Source of the DNA: Syntrophomonadaceae bacterium
Lineage (GTDB): Bacteria > Bacillota > Syntrophomonadia > Syntrophomonadales > Syntrophomonadaceae
Assembly: GCA_012520725.1 (NCBI GenBank)
Contig: JAAYNQ010000019.1
Location: 1 to 53,478, forward strand
Direction of reading: 5' to 3'
DNA: 53,478 nt
Below, piece by piece: positions 16,224-27,148 of this stretch. The notes under the pieces are model-generated. The model made no database searches and had not been told where the DNA came from. It saw only the letters and a list, made by a program, of their open reading frames with translations. The position numbers and the translations under genes were made by a program. Within the stretch, counting starts at the first letter, position 1. Each line of letters starts with the position of its first letter.

Positions 16224-16487
16224 TTATAGTGTTACTTCTTTGCTGCCTGCATATTTCTGTCGAGTGGCTTCTCCACCTCTAATGTGCCTTTCAGCCTTGT
16301 TTTTTTCTAATATTTCCTTTACCTCCTGGGCTAGTTTCATATCAATCCGAGGCAGCCGCTCTGATACATCCTTGTGCACAGTGCTCTTGGATATTCCAAA
16401 TACCTCCGCCGTCTGTCTTACGGTGTTAGATGTTTTTATAATGTATTGGGCCACCTTAACCGCTCTTTTTCTAATATAGTTTTGCAT
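16224..16487 (-). CDS. spoIIID: Sporulation transcription factor SpoIIID
   Basis: SpoIIID acts in the mother cell after SigE, activating and repressing many sporulation genes. The 87-aa chain has a helix-turn-helix (TVRQTAEVFGISKSTVHKDV) and a basic C-terminal tail (NKAERHIRGGEATRQKYAG), both characteristic of the family. ATG 16487 has GGGAGGA upstream. It lies between spoIID and mbl as in Bacillus, and marks the host as an endospore former. I could not identify a clear SigE promoter in 16488-16593. Confidence 0.96.
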   Translation of the reverse strand: MQNYIRKRAVKVAQYIIKTSNTVRQTAEVFGISKSTVHKDVSERLPRIDMKLAQEVKEILEKNKAERHIRGGEATRQKYAGSKEVTL

Positions 16488-16593
16488 CCCAGTCCTCCCG
16501 CCAATGAAATTACTTAAATATATTCAATTGCTCTGCGGGAGAGAACAATCAGATGCTTTTTTGAATTTTTTCCCGTTTGACCAAAGTATGGCT

Positions 16594-16773
16594 CTATTGT
16601 GAAAAGCTATATTCCTCGGGTTTGGATACAGCAATACTTAGATTCCGATCCAGAGCCATGAAAGGGACATCAGGGCCTAAGAATCCGTCCATCCGCCTTG
16701 CTATACTATCCAGAGTGCGTGTTTTTATGCATCCAACGTAATTTGGATGGGGTTTATCCAGGTGAGCAAGCAT
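16594..16773 (-). CDS. Possible 59-aa protein coupled to spoIID (doubtful)
   Basis: The ATG at 16773 overlaps the spoIID stop as TGATG, a layout typical of translational coupling, and the frame stays open for 59 codons with natural-looking composition. I recognise no domain, signal or membrane segment. In Bacillus the membrane peptidase SpoIIQ lies between spoIID and spoIIID. This ORF is not SpoIIQ. It may be a small real gene or chance. Confidence 0.3.
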   Translation of the reverse strand: MLAHLDKPHPNYVGCIKTRTLDSIARRMDGFLGPDVPFMALDRNLSIAVSKPEEYSFSQ

Positions 16774-17702
16774 CAATAATTCAATTTCTTTATACGAATG
16801 TTCTTATAATAGTGAGATAATATCTGCTGGTAGTCTTTGCCTTGCTGAGCCAGGCCGTTAGCTCCATATTGGCACAAGCCTACTCCATGACCATACCCCC
16901 TGCTATTGACAATTATCCCTTGTTCCTGCCGGCTTAATTCCCAGTTAGTAGATGGCAGATTGAAGAGCTGCCGAAAGCTACCGGCAGATATGACCTGCTC
17001 ATTAACTCTTAGCTGACGCACTCTGCCGCTATCACTTTTTTGACTTATTTCAATATCGGCATTCCCGTTAACGGTCAGCTTTTCCTGTAGCGATCCCAAT
17101 GAAATGACCTGAGTGCTTTCATAATAAGCAGATTCCCTGCAATAATTGCACTTAACACTTTGCAAATAGGGTATATTGGATCCCCAGGCTGCTACTGCAC
17201 TTTCAGTATGGCCTCCACAGGTAGAATGGTATAAAGCATCAATAGGCGAATTCTGGTAAGTGATTAATTCCCCCCGGGTATCCTCTACCGCTGACTGTAT
17301 TTTTTCTTTAAGCTCTTGATATTTGGCTGGATGCAGTTCCTGAAATTTATCCCAGGAAACATAGGCTTGACAAGAGCTTATGTCATCTGATAGATCGGCA
17401 TTTAACGGATAAGGCTTCCCGTCCAAAATCTTTTTACAGGCATAAGTGCGGGCACATACTGCCTGAGCCTTTAATGCTTCCAGCTCAAAGGAAGCCGGCA
17501 TTTCAGCGGCCACAACTCCAGCTACATATTCTTCTATCTCCAGTTCAATGATCTGCCCCGATTGATGCAGGTATAGTTTAACCATAGGTTGGGGTATTGT
17601 TTCTGGCAGGGGTTTATTGAGATTGACAGCAAGAACTGTAAGCAACAGCAATAAAAGAATCACTAAGGCTAGTTTTCTGATGAATATTATTTTGCTTTTC
17701 AT
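16773..17702 (-). CDS. spoIID: Stage II sporulation protein D
   Basis: SpoIID is a membrane-anchored lytic transglycosylase of the engulfment machinery. It cleaves glycan strands from which stem peptides have been removed. The 309-aa chain has a short cytoplasmic tail, one transmembrane helix (about 10-27) and an extracytoplasmic domain with the catalytic-region motif EEYVAGVVAAEMPASFELEA (58-77) and ALKAQAVCARTYA. The conserved STCGGHTE and SRGYGHGVGLCQYGA motifs follow. No ribosome site is visible before ATG 17702, which is unusual in this window. It follows murA by 42 bp, in the murA-spoIID order of Bacillus. Confidence 0.95.
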   Translation of the reverse strand: MKSKIIFIRKLALVILLLLLLTVLAVNLNKPLPETIPQPMVKLYLHQSGQIIELEIEEYVAGVVAAEMPASFELEALKAQAVCARTYACKKILDGKPYPLNADLSDDISSCQAYVSWDKFQELHPAKYQELKEKIQSAVEDTRGELITYQNSPIDALYHSTCGGHTESAVAAWGSNIPYLQSVKCNYCRESAYYESTQVISLGSLQEKLTVNGNADIEISQKSDSGRVRQLRVNEQVISAGSFRQLFNLPSTNWELSRQEQGIIVNSRGYGHGVGLCQYGANGLAQQGKDYQQILSHYYKNIRIKKLNY

Positions 17703-17744
17703 GTATTAATTCTATTAAAGGAGTAAAGTAATTATGACCAGGTC

Positions 17745-18986
17745 TTATCCTCTGCAGATTTTGGCTCCTACAGCATTTAATTTTTCCACTATTCTTTCAT
17801 AGCCCCGATCAATATAGTGGCTATTGGCAATACAGGTAGTCCCCTCCGCCATCAGTCCAGCAATCAGCAAAGCAGCTCCGGCTCTTAAATCACTGGCTTT
17901 TACATGGGCTCCCCCCAGGCCCTCTACTCCTTTAACAATGGCGGTTCTGCCTTCAATTTTTATATTGGCCCCCATTCGCGCTAATTCCTGGGCATGCATA
18001 AAACGATTTTCAAAAACCGATTCCGTTATTACACTGCTGCCTGAACAATGACTTAAATAGGCCATGAATTGAGCCTGCATATCGGTGGGAAATCCTGGAT
18101 AAGGAAGGGTCTTGATATATATGGGCTTTATTGGCCCTGATCTTTCCACCCTTATTGATTTATCCCTTTCCTCCACCTGGGCTCCACTTTCCAATAACTT
18201 GGCGGTGGTAGCTTTTACATGTTCAGGAATTACATTTTTTATTAGCAGATTACCACCGGTAGCAGCGGCAGCTACCATATAGGTTCCCGCTTCAATCCGG
18301 TCCGGAATCGGAGTATAAGTACATCCATAAAGCCTTTTCCGTCCTTCTATTTTGATCACATTGCTTCCGGCAGCATGAACACTCCCCCCCATTCGGTTGA
18401 TAAAGTTGGCCAGGTCCACTACTTCTGGTTCCAGGGCAGCGTTTTCTATATAGGTAGTGCCGTGGGCCAGGGCTGCGGCCATCATTAAGTTTTCCGTAGC
18501 ACCTACACTGGGAAAGTCCAGGTAAATATGACTTCCTTTTAATTCTTTGGCTTGGGCTATTACATTGCCTCCGCTCAATGTGATCCTGGCACCCAGGGCT
18601 TCAAAGCCCTTAAGGTGCAGGTCGATAGGCCGAGTTCCTATGGCACATCCGCCCGGCAAGGAAATTTTAACCGTTTTTCTGGTAGCCAAAATAGGCCCCA
18701 TAAGCAACAAGGAGGCTCTAATCTGCCGTACCAGCTCATAATCAGGATATATATTGCTGATAAAGCTTTTTATACTTAATTGTCCTTCTTGCTGCGATAA
18801 AGTAGCCCCCAGGTTTATTAGCAACTTTTTTACGATTTCCACATCATTGATCTGGGGCACTCCGTTGATATAAACCTGGTCTTCACTTAAAAGAGCGGCA
18901 ATCAGAATTGGGAGTATGGCATTTTTGGAGGTACTGATTTCTACCTCCCCCCGCAAGGTAGCCTTGCCTTCTACCAATAATTCCAT
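17745..18986 (-). CDS. murA: UDP-N-acetylglucosamine 1-carboxyvinyltransferase
   Basis: MurA transfers enolpyruvyl from PEP to UDP-GlcNAc, the first committed step of peptidoglycan synthesis and the target of fosfomycin. The 413-aa chain has K21 in the SKNA motif. The active-site cysteine C114 lies in LPGGCAIGTRP, so the enzyme has the fosfomycin-reactive residue. The start is ATG 18986, with AGGTG at 6 nt. A GTG 9 bp upstream is less well placed, and the numbering from 18986 agrees with the family. It lies between ywmB and spoIID as in Bacillus (murAA position). No second murA occurs beside fsa, where Bacillus has murAB. Confidence 0.97.
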   Translation of the reverse strand: MELLVEGKATLRGEVEISTSKNAILPILIAALLSEDQVYINGVPQINDVEIVKKLLINLGATLSQQEGQLSIKSFISNIYPDYELVRQIRASLLLMGPILATRKTVKISLPGGCAIGTRPIDLHLKGFEALGARITLSGGNVIAQAKELKGSHIYLDFPSVGATENLMMAAALAHGTTYIENAALEPEVVDLANFINRMGGSVHAAGSNVIKIEGRKRLYGCTYTPIPDRIEAGTYMVAAAATGGNLLIKNVIPEHVKATTAKLLESGAQVEERDKSIRVERSGPIKPIYIKTLPYPGFPTDMQAQFMAYLSHCSGSSVITESVFENRFMHAQELARMGANIKIEGRTAIVKGVEGLGGAHVKASDLRAGAALLIAGLMAEGTTCIANSHYIDRGYERIVEKLNAVGAKICRG

Positions 18987-19004
18987 TACATTCACCTGCT
19001 TGTT

Positions 19005-19736
19005 CTAATAATCACCCATTATCAAAGGCTGTCCAATATATACTATGGCTTCCCGCTGCTGCTGGTTGCTTCTAGCTGCCACCTGCACATTATACTTTTC
19101 TTGCTGTACCTTAATACTATTATCAAACAAAGGGGTATAGGCAGCCATGCTGCTGGCATTATCATCTTCATATAATTCTCCCCCTTCAGCCCCCAGGTTC
19201 TCAAGTATTACTTGTATTATGGCCCTTCTTGATTCCTTATCCATATGATGATTTATTTTACCAGTGTACAAGTAATAATACTGCCAATCTAATCTATCCC
19301 GGTGCAATCTTTTTTCAATCTGGCTTAAATCTACTTTGGATTCCGGGCTTACCACATTAAGCAGAAAATAACTCTCGTTTTTCCTGCTGTCTGTTTGTCC
19401 TGAAATATAATAACTGAGCTGCTGATCCTGAAAAGTATAGCTAAGCAGTAAATCCCCGGAGCTTTTCTTTTCAGTAGCTATTGAAGATACCCCGTCTATA
19501 TCCAAGGCCCGTACAATTTCCAATAATCTTTGTTCCAGTTCATCCTCTTCCAGCCTATACTTTATTTTGGCCCAGCAATCAAGTCGTGATTCCAGTGAAA
19601 TTGCACCGATTGATGCAAAAGATAGGTAATAAGGTGATGGTGGCTTCATTTTCTGCTCAAGTTCTTTTTCGATGAGGTAGGAACTTAAACTGCAAAGAGC
19701 AACAAATATACTTAAATAGATAATTACTTTTTTCAT
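19005..19736 (-). CDS. YwmB-family protein
   Basis: The 243-aa protein starts with a hydrophobic segment (about 4-20, IIYLSIFVALCSLSSYLI), suggesting export or anchoring. The rest is soluble with mixed alpha/beta character. I assign it to the YwmB family, annotated in databases as TATA-box-binding-like by fold, mainly from its position directly before murA-spoIID and from size. No catalytic motif is visible and its role is unknown. ATG 19736 has GGGGGAG upstream. It is separated from the upstream small-protein genes by a hairpin at 19939-19959. Confidence 0.75.
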   Translation of the reverse strand: MKKVIIYLSIFVALCSLSSYLIEKELEQKMKPPSPYYLSFASIGAISLESRLDCWAKIKYRLEEDELEQRLLEIVRALDIDGVSSIATEKKSSGDLLLSYTFQDQQLSYYISGQTDSRKNESYFLLNVVSPESKVDLSQIEKRLHRDRLDWQYYYLYTGKINHHMDKESRRAIIQVILENLGAEGGELYEDDNASSMAAYTPLFDNSIKVQQEKYNVQVAARSNQQQREAIVYIGQPLIMGDY

Positions 19737-19938
19737 TTGACTCTCCCCCGATTTTACTTATAAAAATTCTTGCCCAGGACTCAGGGTTTTATTCCGGGGA
19801 GTATTCTTTAGAACCGCTAAGTATATTTAAGATCTTAATTTACCTATGAATAAGTAAAGCACTTTGGCAGCATAATCAAGCAGCAGCCATTGGCCCCAGG
19901 ATCATTCTTCGAAGCTGATCTTAAAGTATAAAACAGAA

Positions 19939-19959
19939 AATCCTGACTCAGTCAGGATT
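19939..19959 (-). terminator. Probable terminator after the small membrane-protein gene
   Basis: AATCCTGAC pairs with GTCAGGATT across a 3-nt loop, and T-rich sequence follows in the minus direction. A related TGACTCAGCCAGGA segment lies at 19987-20000. The remainder of 19737-20034 holds no gene that I can see. Confidence 0.6.
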
Positions 19960-20034
19960 ACAGATCAGTCTTATGCGCTGTCATTCTGACTCAGCCAGGA
20001 CATTTTCTTATCATCAATTATCTAATGGCCAGGC

Positions 20035-20271
20035 TTAGGCCTGATCAGGCTCAGCTGCATCAGCCAGTTCAGCCCTCCGTTTTTCCTCTTCTGCTCTTTT
20101 CCTCTCTTCTTCTGCTTTGAGAGCCAGGTATTCTTTAATATACTCTTCTTGCCTTTGTTTAGCCTTAAGGGCCTTTTTCTCGAAAGATCCAAATTGCCTG
20201 ATGATTAGAAATCCAAATAAAATGGTAACTATAAATACCGCAGCTATCACCATGGTTAATGCGCTGCTCAT
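20035..20271 (-). CDS. Small membrane protein with charged coiled-coil tail
   Basis: I do not recognise this 78-aa protein. Residues 5-25 form one transmembrane helix (LTMVIAAVFIVTILFGFLII). The rest is strongly charged, with an alternating Lys/Arg/Glu stretch (KAEEERKRAEEEKRRAE) that should form a cytoplasmic helix or coiled coil. ATG 20271 has GGGGGGAT upstream. It follows another small membrane protein, and both lie directly downstream of the atp operon. They might be a small envelope or assembly pair, but that is inference from position only. Confidence 0.7.
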   Translation of the reverse strand: MSSALTMVIAAVFIVTILFGFLIIRQFGSFEKKALKAKQRQEEYIKEYLALKAEEERKRAEEEKRRAELADAAEPDQA

Positions 20272-20312
20272 AATTCTATCCCCCCATTGCCGATCTATAG
20301 TAGCCTTTTCTA

Positions 20313-20510
20313 TTAATAATCCTCATCCTCATCCTCAATGTACCATCCATCTTTTCCCCGTTTAAACTTCTTCGGTTTAGCCCGCTGTTTGCTTTCCCTA
20401 GCCTTCTCCTCCACCTTTTTGGTAGCCTGCCATAATATTAAATATATTAGTCCTTTAACTAAATAATAACACAAGGTTATGATAATCAGATATTTTAACA
20501 TATCATTCAT
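20313..20510 (-). CDS. Small membrane protein with acidic C-terminus
   Basis: This 65-aa protein, unrecognised, has one transmembrane helix (about residues 4-24, MLKYLIIITLCYYLVKGLIY). A very basic stretch (RESKQRAKPKKFKRGK) and an acidic tail (EDEDEDY) follow. The start is placed at ATG 20510 because AAGG lies upstream at workable spacing. A TTG 63 bp earlier lacks a ribosome site and would add a non-membrane leader. It is about 100 bp past a hairpin that follows atpC. The two small genes here may form their own short unit. Confidence 0.6.
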   Translation of the reverse strand: MNDMLKYLIIITLCYYLVKGLIYLILWQATKKVEEKARESKQRAKPKKFKRGKDGWYIEDEDEDY

Positions 20511-20574
20511 AGATATATACCTTATTCCTCTTTTATTATGGTATTGGCTACGAGGTAAATCCAGAAGTGGCAAT

Positions 20575-20613
20575 CAAGCCGGAAGAAGCTGATTAAAGCT
20601 TACTTCCGGCTTG
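20575..20613 (-). terminator. Hairpin after atpC (terminator or mRNA 3' stabiliser)
   Basis: CAAGCCGGAAG (20575-20585) pairs perfectly with CTTCCGGCTTG (20603-20613). No T-run follows in either direction. It may therefore terminate weakly or protect the atp mRNA end rather than act as a standard terminator. Confidence 0.5.
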
Positions 20614-20637
20614 CTATTAATTGACTAAATCCATGGA

Positions 20638-21048
20638 CTACTCAGCTCCAGCTGCTCTTATTCTAGCTATAGCTCTTTTTAGGGCTTGTTCAGCCCGGAT
20701 AGCATTGATGGTTTCATCTCTTTGCGCCAACCTCCGCTCAGCCCGTTCTCTAGCGGCTTTGGCTCGAAGCACATCAATGTGTTCCCCCAATTCTGCTGTT
20801 TCAGCTAGTATGCGTCCTGTGTTATCAATAATCTCCATAAATCCGCCGCTGACTGCTACTCTCTTTTCACTCCCTTTAGAGTCTTTGTAGCGTAAAACCC
20901 CAATTTTCAGGGCTGCCACCAGCGGGGCATGGTTCCTCATTACGCCTATTTCACCGTCTACAGCAGGGGCCACCATAAATTCAACTTCATCCTTAAAGAG
21001 AATTTTTTCTGGGGTGACTATCTCCAGCATGAAGGTGTTGTCTGCCAT
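20638..21048 (-). CDS. atpC: F1 ATP synthase subunit epsilon
   Basis: Epsilon is part of the central rotor stalk and couples and inhibits F1. The 136-aa chain has an N-terminal beta-sandwich (about 1-85, with GEIGVMRNHAPLVAAL) and a complete C-terminal two-helix domain (about 90-134, rich in Ala, Arg and Glu), which in other bacteria can block ATP hydrolysis. It starts at ATG 21048, 3 bp after the atpD stop, and is the last gene of the operon. The intact C-terminal helices suggest ATPase inhibition is possible. Certain identity. Confidence 0.96.
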   Translation of the reverse strand: MADNTFMLEIVTPEKILFKDEVEFMVAPAVDGEIGVMRNHAPLVAALKIGVLRYKDSKGSEKRVAVSGGFMEIIDNTGRILAETAELGEHIDVLRAKAARERAERRLAQRDETINAIRAEQALKRAIARIRAAGAE

Positions 21049-21051
21049 AGG

Positions 21052-22485
<1,434 letters not shown>

Positions 22486-23370
22486 CTACTTTCCTCCTTT
22501 ATTCAGAGCTTCAGCTCCACCGACGATATCCAGGATTTCATCCGTTATGGCTGCCTGTCTGGCCTTATTCATAGCCAGGGTCAGGGATTCGATGATTTCT
22601 CCTGCATTATCGGTGGCGTTGCCCATGGCGGTCATCCTGGCACCATGCTCACTGGCTTTGCCCTCCAGCATGGCGTTATAAATCAGACTTCCTACATATC
22701 TAGGCAACAAAGTTAGCAAAATCTCCTCTGCACTTGGTTCGTAAATATAATCTATAAGATGCTGTCCTTCAGTTTGCTCAGCAGTTGGCGTTTCTATGGG
22801 TAAGAGCTTAACTATGGTCGGAACCTGCCGCAAAACATTAATGAATTTGGCATATACCACATATACTTCATCAACTTCTTCATTTTCATAAGAGTTCATG
22901 ATAAACTGCCCAATTTCCCTGGCGTCTGCATAACTTATTTTATCACCCAGGTTGACAAATTCTGCATCCAGTCCGCCCCGTTTGCGGTAATAGTCCCGGG
23001 CTTTTCTTCCTACCGCTACAATACCGGTTTCCAAATTCCGCTCATCTTCTTCAACGGCTGTTACGGTAGCTCTGATCAGGTTGGAATTATATCCGCCGCA
23101 TAGGCCTCGGTCAGCAGTTATCACCACATAACCAACTTTTCTAACCTCTTCCCGCTTCTCCAACAGGGGATGTTTTACATCATAGGCTACTCCAGCTAAG
23201 CGGGCCAGAGTACCCTGAAGGGTTTCGGTATATGGTCGAGAAGCTTCAGCTGCCTCCTGGGCACGACGCAGTTTAGCTGCCGATACCATTTTCATCGCCT
23301 TGGTAATCTGCTGAGTATTCTTAACGCTGCGTATTCTACGTTTATACTCTCTTATTCCTGCTCCTGCCAT
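22486..23370 (-). CDS. atpG: F1 ATP synthase subunit gamma
   Basis: Gamma is the rotating shaft inside the alpha3beta3 hexamer. The 294-aa protein has the two long terminal helices that form the coiled coil. The N-terminal one contains IRSVKNTQQITKAMKMVSAAKLRRAQ and the C-terminal one ARMTAMGNATDNAGEI. Between them is the conserved ITADRGLCGGYNSN motif. ATG 23370 follows the atpA stop by 13 bp, with AGGTGG upstream. Canonical gene order H-A-G-D-C. Confidence 0.98.
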   Translation of the reverse strand: MAGAGIREYKRRIRSVKNTQQITKAMKMVSAAKLRRAQEAAEASRPYTETLQGTLARLAGVAYDVKHPLLEKREEVRKVGYVVITADRGLCGGYNSNLIRATVTAVEEDERNLETGIVAVGRKARDYYRKRGGLDAEFVNLGDKISYADAREIGQFIMNSYENEEVDEVYVVYAKFINVLRQVPTIVKLLPIETPTAEQTEGQHLIDYIYEPSAEEILLTLLPRYVGSLIYNAMLEGKASEHGARMTAMGNATDNAGEIIESLTLAMNKARQAAITDEILDIVGGAEALNKGGK

Positions 23371-23383
23371 TTTAATTCACCAC

Positions 23384-24898
<1,515 letters not shown>

Positions 24899-24920
24899 TT
24901 ATGTGCTCACCCCTATCACA

Positions 24921-25469
24921 TTAACTTATCTTTACTTGTTTGAGTTTTTCTTTCAGCATCTCTAGCCGCTTAGCCACGGTGGCATCAATTATCTGGTCCT
25001 GCATTCGTATTTTGATGCCTCCTATTAAAGCTGGGTCTACTGTTTGCTGAAGCTGTACTGTTTTCCCCGTAGAGACGGAAAGCTTCTCAGCCAGTACTTT
25101 CATCTCATCAGCAGATACTTCCTGAGCTGATATCAGCTGAGCCTTCATAATATTTCTTGCTTCATCAGCCAGCTCTTTATATTCTTCAACTATTACTGGA
25201 ATATAGGCTTCACGTCTTTTGTCAATAATCATCATGAGGAAATTGAGAGTAACCTGGCTAATGTTGCCTGCGAATATCTTGCCGATAACCTCTTTTTTGG
25301 CCTTGGCGGGAATCAGCAGATGAGCCAGATAATCCTTCAGGTTTTCTGTACCCTCGATGATTTCCATTACCTTGTCCAATTCCAATTCGAACTCATCCAC
25401 TTGCTTAGCTTCCCTGGCGATGCTGAAGAACGCTTCGGCATAGCGCCTGGCGACGCTCTTGTTTAACAT
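24921..25469 (-). CDS. atpH: F1 ATP synthase subunit delta
   Basis: Delta clamps the top of F1 to the peripheral stalk. The 182-aa chain opens with the family signature SVARRYAEAFF, has a six-helix N-terminal domain, and ends in a beta-containing C-terminal domain with VDPALIGGIKIRMQDQIID. ATG 25469 lies inside the end of atpF, overlapping by 7 bp, so translation of the two peripheral-stalk subunits is probably coupled. Canonical. Confidence 0.97.
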   Translation of the reverse strand: MLNKSVARRYAEAFFSIAREAKQVDEFELELDKVMEIIEGTENLKDYLAHLLIPAKAKKEVIGKIFAGNISQVTLNFLMMIIDKRREAYIPVIVEEYKELADEARNIMKAQLISAQEVSADEMKVLAEKLSVSTGKTVQLQQTVDPALIGGIKIRMQDQIIDATVAKRLEMLKEKLKQVKIS

Positions 25470-26083
25470 AACAGATCGCCTGCCTCGTTAACAAATTCAT
25501 TGACCATGTTCTTGTGATCCGCTTCGGTAATCGCTCTTTTCAAGACCTTTTCTGCCGCCATAATGGCTAGGGCAGCTGCAGTATCCTTTAGTTCTGCTTT
25601 GGCCTGGGCGGTAGCTGATTCAATTTCAGCGGTAGCTTTAGCCTTCATATTGGCCGATTCCTGCTGGGCCTTTGCTAATATCTCATTCTTGGCCTCCTCG
25701 GCTGCTTTGGTAGCCCGGGCTACTATTTCCTGAGCTTCCCGCCGTGATTCAGCCAAATTAGCTTGAGCTTCTTTCTTCAACTCATCAACCTCAACCCTAA
25801 CCTCTTCTGCATGTTTCAGTGATCCTTCAATACTTGCTGTACGTTCATCTAGCATCTTATAAATAGGACCATAGGCGAATTTATACAGCAAAGCTAAAAG
25901 TATGAAGAAGTTTACCGCAGACCATCCGATGACATATAGATTTCCAAATGCCGGGGTATGTCCTGTCGGTGCTTCTATTGGCATAGAGCCTCCACTTGAA
26001 GCCAAGCAGAAGGTGGCAAATCCCATAATCATAGCCATAGTTAAAAGGAGGATTGATGCATAATATCTTTTATTCCTTTTCAC
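25463..26083 (-). CDS. atpF: Fo ATP synthase subunit b with signal-like N-terminal extension
   Basis: Subunit b forms the peripheral stalk linking Fo to F1. At 206 aa this protein is longer than the usual 160-170. Residues 1-30 (basic start, hydrophobic core, then FCLASSGG) look like a secretion signal. The canonical b membrane helix follows at about 52-70 (SAVNFFILLALLYKFAYG), then the long charged, alanine-rich helix. The GTG start at 26083 has GGAGGT at 9 nt, and I see no good internal start, so the extension appears genuine. It either adds a second membrane helix or is removed by signal peptidase. The identity as b is certain; the fate of the extension is inferred. Confidence 0.95.
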   Translation of the reverse strand: MKRNKRYYASILLLTMAMIMGFATFCLASSGGSMPIEAPTGHTPAFGNLYVIGWSAVNFFILLALLYKFAYGPIYKMLDERTASIEGSLKHAEEVRVEVDELKKEAQANLAESRREAQEIVARATKAAEEAKNEILAKAQQESANMKAKATAEIESATAQAKAELKDTAAALAIMAAEKVLKRAITEADHKNMVNEFVNEAGDLLC

Positions 26084-26123
26084 GGATGTGCTACCTCCAA
26101 TCTCTTAGAGCAAATAGTATTTG

Positions 26124-26155
26124 GGGCGATAGAGCCGATAATTGCCCTATCGCCC
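26124..26155 (-). promoter_or_regulatory. Intercistronic hairpin between atpE and atpF
   Basis: GGGCGATAG (26124-26132) and CTATCGCCC (26147-26155) form a perfect 9-bp stem with a 14-nt loop in the 108-bp gap. No T-run follows. A stem just 3' of atpE could protect an upstream mRNA fragment and help make the many c subunits needed per complex. That role is inferred. Confidence 0.6.
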
Positions 26156-26191
26156 GCAATCATTAGTCTACCTGTATTTTTCTTAGTTTAC

Positions 26192-26410
26192 TTAAATCTT
26201 ACCAACTAACATAAATGCAATCAGCAGACCGTAAATAGTCAGGGTTTCAATAAAAGCTAGAGTTATGAAGAGCAGAGTTCTTACATCCCCTCCAACTTCA
26301 GGCTGCCGGGCGATGGCTTCAAAAGCTTTGCCTCCGGCTACACCCATACCAATACCGCCGCCTATACCAGCAATTGATACAGCAAGACCAGCACCTAATG
26401 CTACTCCCAT
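26192..26410 (-). CDS. atpE: Fo ATP synthase subunit c
   Basis: Subunit c forms the rotor ring that carries ions across the membrane. The 72-aa hairpin has a glycine-rich first helix, the RQP loop (35-37) and a second helix with the ion-binding carboxylate E55 in [10 protein letters not shown]. The residue aligned with the sodium-ligand glutamine of Ilyobacter c subunits is M22, while T56 and Y60 resemble the sodium type. Loss of the glutamine favours proton use. ATG 26410 has GAAAGGAGG upstream, and the preceding U-rich leader may enhance translation. An ATG 18 bp earlier overlaps that site and is rejected. Confidence 0.97.
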   Translation of the reverse strand: MGVALGAGLAVSIAGIGGGIGMGVAGGKAFEAIARQPEVGGDVRTLLFITLAFIETLTIYGLLIAFMLVGKI

Positions 26411-26464
26411 CTTTTTCCCTCCTTTCAAGCTCTAAAAAAGCATGAGCAAAATTAAACTAAATTT

Positions 26465-27148
26465 TTAATGACCCTCTCCAGCTGCAGCTGCTATATAGCT
26501 AGCTGACAAAATGGTAAATACTATCGCTTGGATAGCACCCAACAACAAACTTAAACCCATGATCGCCGCCGGAACTACAAATGGTGCCATGAACAGCAAA
26601 AATGCTATAACCATTTCTTCACCAAAGATATTCCCAAATAGACGGACGGTAAGGGAAAGTGGATGTGCCACTTCTTCTACCAGATTCAGTGGTAACATGA
26701 GCGGGCTTGGGCTCACGAAGTGATGTAAGTAATGTCCTCCATGTTCAGAAAATCCTGCAACATGAACTGAAAAGAACGTAATTATTGCTAATGTCATAGT
26801 TACGTTCCAGTTGCTGGTAGGAGGTTGGAACCCCGCAATATGAGCGGCTCCTGGGATGAGACCGCTGTAGTTGCTTATCAGGATAAACAGGAAAAATGCA
26901 GTAAGCAAAGGTGCCCACTTTTTAGCGACATGCTCTTCGTCCATTAACTGGGTAAAAAAGTCTTTGGTGAATATGATTATTGCTTCAAAGGCGTTTTGTA
27001 ATCCTCGCGGAACTCTTTGCATGTCCCGAGTAGCCAAAAACGAAATGATTCCTATCAGTGCTATGATTACCCATTCAGTAACTACCAGGTGGTCTACTGG
27101 AATTGGCCCAATGTGAAAAAAGGCACCATCCCACATACCAAATATCAT
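26465..27148 (-). CDS. atpB: Fo ATP synthase subunit a
   Basis: Subunit a provides the ion half-channels beside the c ring. The 227-aa membrane protein has five to six hydrophobic segments. The essential arginine R169 lies in LSLTVRLFGNIFGEE, and the C-terminal helix ends in TILSASYIAAAAGEGH. An unusual histidine-rich loop (HGGHYLHH, about 137-144) precedes the R169 helix. ATG 27148 has GGGGGGAG upstream. Gene order atpI-B-E-F is canonical. Confidence 0.97.
   Translation of the reverse strand: MIFGMWDGAFFHIGPIPVDHLVVTEWVIIALIGIISFLATRDMQRVPRGLQNAFEAIIIFTKDFFTQLMDEEHVAKKWAPLLTAFFLFILISNYSGLIPGAAHIAGFQPPTSNWNVTMTLAIITFFSVHVAGFSEHGGHYLHHFVSPSPLMLPLNLVEEVAHPLSLTVRLFGNIFGEEMVIAFLLFMAPFVVPAAIMGLSLLLGAIQAIVFTILSASYIAAAAGEGH

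Noticed and set aside
16566-16590. CtsR site near spoIIID (single GGTCAAA)
   Set aside because: Only one heptad is present; CtsR needs a tandem pair.
16488-16593. SigE promoter of spoIIID
   Set aside because: No convincing -35/-10 pair of the SigE type could be placed.
26192-26410. Sodium-coupled ATP synthase
   Set aside because: The glutamine ligand of known Na+ c subunits is replaced by M22, so proton use is the better reading.
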